This document shows positions 62,815-64,000 of a DNA stretch of 64,000 nt, in pieces (the stretch's first letter is position 1; every line of letters begins with the position of its first letter). This DNA comes from Lacrimispora xylanisolvens (GTDB lineage Bacteria > Bacillota > Clostridia > Lachnospirales > Lachnospiraceae), in assembly GCF_002934545.1 (NCBI RefSeq), contig NZ_PTJA01000005.1, positions 124,001 through 188,000 on the forward strand, written 5' to 3'. The notes under the pieces are model-generated. The model did not search any database, was not told the origin of the DNA, and was given only the letters and a program-made list of their open reading frames with translations. A program made the position numbers and the translations under genes.

Positions 62815-63626
62815 AATGCATCCCCACTCTGATACTCTGGTTCTTCCGGCTCTTCCGGCTCTTCCAGCTCTTCCTTCTCCCGCTTTGATATGGGAATATT
62901 AGGTGTATCACTGACCAGATTTCCATCCCGGAAACGGATGATCCGATTGGTAAACGCGGCAATATCTTCTTCGTGAGTAACCAATACTACCGTTGCTCCC
63001 TCGTTATGCAGCTTGGAAAACAATTCCATGATTTCCACTGATGAAGCCGAATCTAAATTACCAGTGGGCTCATCTGCAAGTATCAGGGGCGGCTCGTTTG
63101 CCAGCGCTCTGGCTATTGCAACCCTCTGTCTCTGACCTCCGGATAATTCATTGGGCATATGTTCGTATCTGGTTCCCAGACCTACCCGTTCCAAAAGCTC
63201 AAGTGCTCTTTTTTCCCTCGCTTTTTTAGAGATGTGGGCATAGGTCATGGGAAGCTCCACATTCTTTAAAGCCGATGTTCTGGATATTAAGTTAAAGGAC
63301 TGAAAAACAAATCCGATTTTACGATTTCTGATGGCAGATAAATCATCTGACGGAAGATCCGCTGTATCAATGCCATCCAGAAAATAATGTCCCATGGTTG
63401 GCCGGTCCAGACAGCCAAGTATATTCATCAGTGTTGATTTTCCTGAACCTGACTGCCCCATAATGGCGACAAACTCGCCCCGCTTTATTGTTAAGTTTAC
63501 CCGCTTTAATCCCAGTACCTTAATGGAACCGGTATCATAAATCTTTACCATATCAACCAGTTTAATCAGATCTTCGCTGACATTCTGGGTGATATAGTCA
63601 GGTATCACTTCTTTCTTTTTCCACAT
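62808..63626 (-). CDS. MacB/LolD-type ABC transporter ATP-binding protein
   Basis: 272 residues. Walker A GQSGSGKST, Q-loop FVFQSFNLI, signature LSGGQRQRVAIARAL, Walker B LILADEPTGNLD and switch His VTHEED are intact. The last 25 residues form an acidic tail with EEPEEPEEPE encoded by a 9-base repeat. It powers the two downstream permeases. GGGAGG lies before the ATG. Confidence 0.93.
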   Translation of the reverse strand: MWKKKEVIPDYITQNVSEDLIKLVDMVKIYDTGSIKVLGLKRVNLTIKRGEFVAIMGQSGSGKSTLMNILGCLDRPTMGHYFLDGIDTADLPSDDLSAIRNRKIGFVFQSFNLISRTSALKNVELPMTYAHISKKAREKRALELLERVGLGTRYEHMPNELSGGQRQRVAIARALANEPPLILADEPTGNLDSASSVEIMELFSKLHNEGATVVLVTHEEDIAAFTNRIIRFRDGNLVSDTPNIPISKREKEELEEPEEPEEPEYQSGDALC

Positions 63627-63638
63627 ATAACATCCTCC

Positions 63639-64000
63639 CTATTGCTGAGACGGAAGCACGTGTACCGTCATTCCATCTGTAATCATAGGGGATGGTGCTT
63701 CAATCAGCTGCAGACCTTCTGTTAAGGCGCCCTCTTCGTCCGGTATGATCTCCGCTTCAATATCGCTTTCTACACCGGTCTTTACAGGTATGTATTTGAC
63801 AGTGTTGTTAACAACGGAAGCTACTGCCATGGTTCCGTCGGGATTCTGAATCAGCGCCGAAATAGGAACGACCCATACATCTTCGGCTTTTTGCAGTTCG
63901 ATTTTAGCCTTTGCCGTAATTCCTGCAATCAGCTTTGTATTCTGGTCAATGATTCGAATGGTGGTTGGGATGACACGTTCCGTAGAACCGCCTCCCTTTT
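63639..64000 (-). CDS. HlyD/MacA-type membrane fusion protein, C-terminal part (cut by right edge)
   Basis: About 119 C-terminal residues are visible. The frame is open to the window edge. The segment has beta-barrel and membrane-proximal features of efflux adaptor proteins: KIELQKAEDVWVVPISALIQ, then VPV-type strands (KYIPVKTGVESD), ending VHVLPSQQ. It is followed 12 bases later by the ATPase gene. In Gram-positive bacteria MacA-like adaptors link the permease to the wall space. The N-terminal half lies outside. Confidence 0.82.
   Translation of the reverse strand, partial: KGGGSTERVIPTTIRIIDQNTKLIAGITAKAKIELQKAEDVWVVPISALIQNPDGTMAVASVVNNTVKYIPVKTGVESDIEAEIIPDEEGALTEGLQLIEAPSPMITDGMTVHVLPSQQ

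Noticed and set aside
1-64000. CRISPR arrays, insertion sequences or prophage
   Set aside because: No regularly spaced repeats, transposase, integrase or phage structural genes were seen on either strand.

Overview
The window reads as chromosomal DNA from a spore-forming, anaerobic Gram-positive clostridium, most likely a Lachnospiraceae member of the Lacrimispora / Clostridium sphenoides type. This is an inference from gene content: cotJABC spore-coat genes, a YtvI-like protein, DapL-type lysine/DAP synthesis, an ANTAR regulator beside glutamine synthetase, and a cdaA-cdaR cluster. AGGAGG-type ribosome binding sites precede most genes. Most genes lie on the minus strand. No phage, insertion sequence or CRISPR array was seen.

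Layout. 1-6.7 kb: UvrD-family helicase (cut by the left edge), gltX, a class A penicillin-binding protein, tRNA-Thr and ldh. 6.75-11.6 kb: a type IV pilus-like operon (transglutaminase lipoprotein, PilC, four small membrane-anchored proteins, PilT). 11.6-15.7 kb: diacylglycerol-kinase-like gene, ispF, cysS, mrnC and rlmB in one direction. 15.9-20.7 kb: a secreted cell-wall-binding protein, tRNA-Met and tRNA-Val, an AT-rich FkbM methyltransferase, a NYN/LOTUS protein and cotJABC. 20.7-25.1 kb: carAB behind an unusual duplicated leader. 25.3-29.97 kb: small unknown protein, SpoIID-like/peptidoglycan-binding protein, PopT-type (DUF368) lipid-carrier transporter, HAD phosphatase, amidase, Lrp regulator. 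30.1-34.3 kb: glnA, ANTAR regulator, dapF and dapL, read as one operon with a structured leader. 34.3-39.7 kb: a metal-efflux operon (ArsR, HMA protein, P-type ATPase) divergent from a three-gene ABC-2 exporter with a folded leader. 39.7-49.9 kb: NifX-like protein, MATE pump, GH25 lysozyme, YtvI-like protein, two aminotransferases and a large PAS/GGDEF/EAL protein. 50.3-53.2 kb: a DapF paralogue that has lost both catalytic cysteines, coupled to ddl and divergent from an AraC regulator. 53.2-60.3 kb: a polysaccharide polymerase-like membrane protein, ptsI, ptsH, cdaR, cdaA and two unknown membrane proteins. 60.4-64 kb: a MacAB-like exporter with two tandem permeases, cut by the right edge.

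Several parts converge on the cell envelope: DAP supply (dapF, dapL), D-Ala-D-Ala ligation (ddl), polymerisation (class A PBP), carrier recycling (PopT), remodelling (amidase, GH25) and c-di-AMP signalling (cdaA/cdaR). The best leads are the Ser/Ser DapF paralogue next to ddl, the tandemly duplicated carAB leader with short upstream ORFs, the candidate three-way-junction RNA ahead of the ABC exporter, the glnA-ANTAR-dapF-dapL operon, and the cdaA cluster that joins c-di-AMP synthesis to the general PTS proteins.
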